Source of the DNA: Stramonita haemastoma
Taxonomy: Eukaryota > Mollusca > Gastropoda > Neogastropoda > Muricidae
Direction of reading: 5' to 3'
Assembly (NCBI GenBank): GCA_030674155.1
Contig: CM060325.1
Location: forward strand, 59,018,717 to 59,039,574
DNA length: 20,858 nucleotides
Position numbers and translations under genes: made by a program. Shown here in pieces: positions 19,287 to 20,858 of the stretch; the first letter of the stretch is position 1, and every line of letters starts with the position of its first letter. Below the pieces are notes generated by a model. The model saw only the letters and a list, made by a program, of their open reading frames with translations, ran no database searches and was not told the origin of the DNA.

Positions 19287-19524
19287 TTCTCCATACTCCA
19301 GGGAGTAGACAACGCTGTAGCATTCGCCTGGCAGCTTGTTGGCCTTCCTGACGGGAACAAAGGACATTTTCAGCTGCTCCGCCATCATGGGGCCGAAGAG
19401 GAAGCCCCGGGATTCCAATCCCACAATGACCTCAGCCTTCGGGGCCTTGTCTTGCACTTCTTCACACAGCAAGTTTATCAGGTCACGGAACACTTCAGCA
19501 TTCCTGAGCACAGGAAAGATGTCT
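19287..19524 (-). CDS. APRT: Adenine phosphoribosyltransferase, exon with adenine-binding region
   Basis: The exon supplies one base of a split Arg codon and 79 full codons, from DIFPVLRNAEVFRDLINLL through GLESRGFLFGPMMAEQL, VRKANKLPG and VYSLEYGE. Human APRT has RDISPVLKDP, GLDSRGFLFGP, IRKRGKLPG and SYSLEYGK at the same spots, so it aligns nearly without gaps. The GFLFGP region lines the adenine site and the RK..KLPG flexible loop covers the active site in known structures. Acceptor TTTTCAG (- strand, ending at 19525) and donor GTGAGT (from 19286) are clean. The preceding exon, with the FPDFP-type N terminus (about 26 residues), was not found up to 20858 and probably lies beyond it. No stop or frameshift is seen, so the gene looks functional. 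Confidence 0.95.
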
Positions 19525-20762
19525 CTGAAAATAGACAAAGAAAAAAAAATGTTAGAACCAGCCTGATAAGCTACAGAGAACTGAAAGTTTATTCTAAAAA
19601 CAAATAAAACAAACAAACACACAAGATGAAAAGGAAATATAGCAAAGCAGTTTGACCACTATTTGATTTTAATGTTTTTATGGATACATCTATATTATGT
19701 CCCCACCCCATCCTCCCATTTCAAAATTAAATTGTGTGCCTTAGTTAATTTAAGGGAGAAACATCCTGAAAAAAAATATATAAAGGTCAATAGGCAGGCA
19801 GGCAGACAGACACATCAACAGACAGACAAATAGCCAGATACAGACAGGTAGATATATTAAATTAATAAAATACTATAGAAAGATTGACAGCATGTGAACA
19901 CAATGGGCTGTGTATAAATTATTACATGTGCACATACATGTATACGTACATGATGTTATGTACATAACATAGTGGCAAAAAAGAGTGTGCATGTGTATGT
20001 GCAGTCAATGTTTTGCAACATGTTACTAAGAAACCTAGGCTGCTAATGATATTGATGCCTGTGCCCATCAAATGGCAAAGACTAGTTCAGTAATTAAATC
20101 AATGCTTCCCTGGTTGATTAGCCAGATGTTGCAGCCATACTGTAATGAACAAAATGAGGAACACTGGCACAGACAACAACAGAAGGAACCATGTGTTGAC
20201 AGCTGTTGCTATACAACTACTGCTTTGGCAGTTATTACAGCACAGCTTGCTAGGCTTCCACCTACAGGCTGCACACAGCTGTCTGTATCCAAACTCCATT
20301 CAGAAGCCTATTCTGCCACTCACACGCTTCAAGCAATAAAAATGATATATTGGCTGGGTTGCACCATAATCAACTGTACCTGACAAAGTTTTACACAGTT
20401 TAAATTAACTGTACTGTATCATCAGTGTAATCATTCAAAATACCGATTAATAATACTTTGTCAGTGTGTATAGTTTTACCACAAAAAAATATTTTCGGCA
20501 GAGAAACATTCTCACCAGCTATTAACCCTGCATCGTAAAGTGCTGTCGGTGTCATGCTTCTACTTTGAATATTTTTTAAAGTGAATTCGCAAGTTTTGTT
20601 TACAATTTCTGAACAAATTTCTGAACTGAATAAGATGTTGAAAAGAATTCACTGTTTTCAGTCTAAGGTAGGGAGGGTCATATGAGAGGTTACTGAGAGA
20701 ACCATTGCAAATAACAGTTTTCTGTTACTTACAAACAAAGGCTTGCCCAAACTGCTGTGGAT
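19525..20762 (-). other. APRT upstream intron (partial)
   Basis: No N-terminal APRT exon was recognised. The stretch holds a degenerate CAGA tetranucleotide repeat (19789-19856), an 18-bp perfect palindrome (19953-19970) and otherwise A/T-rich unique sequence. Confidence 0.55.
19789..19856. repeat. Degenerate CAGG/CAGA tetranucleotide repeat
   Basis: CAGGCAGGCAGACAGACA followed by imperfect CAGA and GATA-like units. Confidence 0.8.
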
Positions 20763-20858
20763 AACCAGCTGCCATGATGCAGTGGTTAGTGCACTGGGTT
20801 CCTAGCTGAAAGGTGGCAGGTTTGATTCCCATACACTGATACTGGTCATAAGGTTTCT
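20763..20858 (+). mobile_element. tRNA-derived SINE head, cut by window end
   Basis: CCAGCTGCCATGATGCAGTG, then GTTAGTGCACTGGG and a B-box-like GCAGGTTTGATTCCCATA, match the head of the copy at 5687. The body continues beyond 20858. Because the same head is repeated elsewhere in the window, it is read as a SINE and not as a tRNA gene. Confidence 0.65.

Noticed and set aside
20099..20299. A 66-codon - strand frame as the APRT N-terminal exon
   Set aside because: Lacks the FPDFP-type motif and a donor in the right phase; composition is Cys/Ser/Leu-rich without similarity to APRT.
20523..20535. TTAACCCTGCATCG as a possible third MITE border
   Set aside because: No matching right end within the window, and TTAACCC occurs elsewhere by chance (near 3082 and 3200).

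Overview
The window is nuclear DNA of an animal, most likely a gastropod mollusc. Two conserved eukaryotic genes are split by spliceosomal introns. The rest is A/T-rich sequence with many microsatellites, tRNA-derived SINEs, a non-LTR retrotransposon and small TTAA-flanked DNA transposons. The gastropod (perhaps caenogastropod) assignment is inference: several repeat blocks resemble dispersed repeats I associate with marine snails. I could not run a search.

Layout. Positions 1-2894 carry the 3' half of a NEDD8 gene on the + strand: two coding exons (1414-1496 and 2807-2894) encode residues 23-76 of mature NEDD8 plus a two-residue Cys-Ser tail. Residues 1-22 must lie upstream of the window. 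Positions 16140-19524 carry three exons of adenine phosphoribosyltransferase (APRT) on the - strand, about 150 residues through the stop. The N-terminal exon (about 26 residues) lies beyond 20858 or was not recognised. The two genes point at each other and are separated by about 13 kb with no other convincing gene.

The space between them is a repeat landscape. A 5'-truncated I-group-like LINE (6745-9610) has an intact reverse transcriptase plus RNase H reading frame and a 12-bp target-site duplication. There are also copies of tRNA-headed SINEs in both orientations, two copies of a 270-287 bp TTAA-flanked MITE, a dispersed repeat split by a TTAA-flanked insertion, and an old LINE-tail-like fragment. 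The APRT introns hold a second type of TTAA-flanked MITE, a 59-bp and a 36-bp tandem repeat, and long CA and TA arrays.

The two genes are housekeeping functions with no apparent link: protein neddylation (cullin-RING ligase activation) and adenine salvage. I found no CRISPR array, operon, RNA gene outside SINE heads, or credible new multi-gene system. The most informative observations concern transposon history: the clean LINE insertion, the TTAA-flanked elements, and one unexplained coding-like block near 10.7-10.85 kb.
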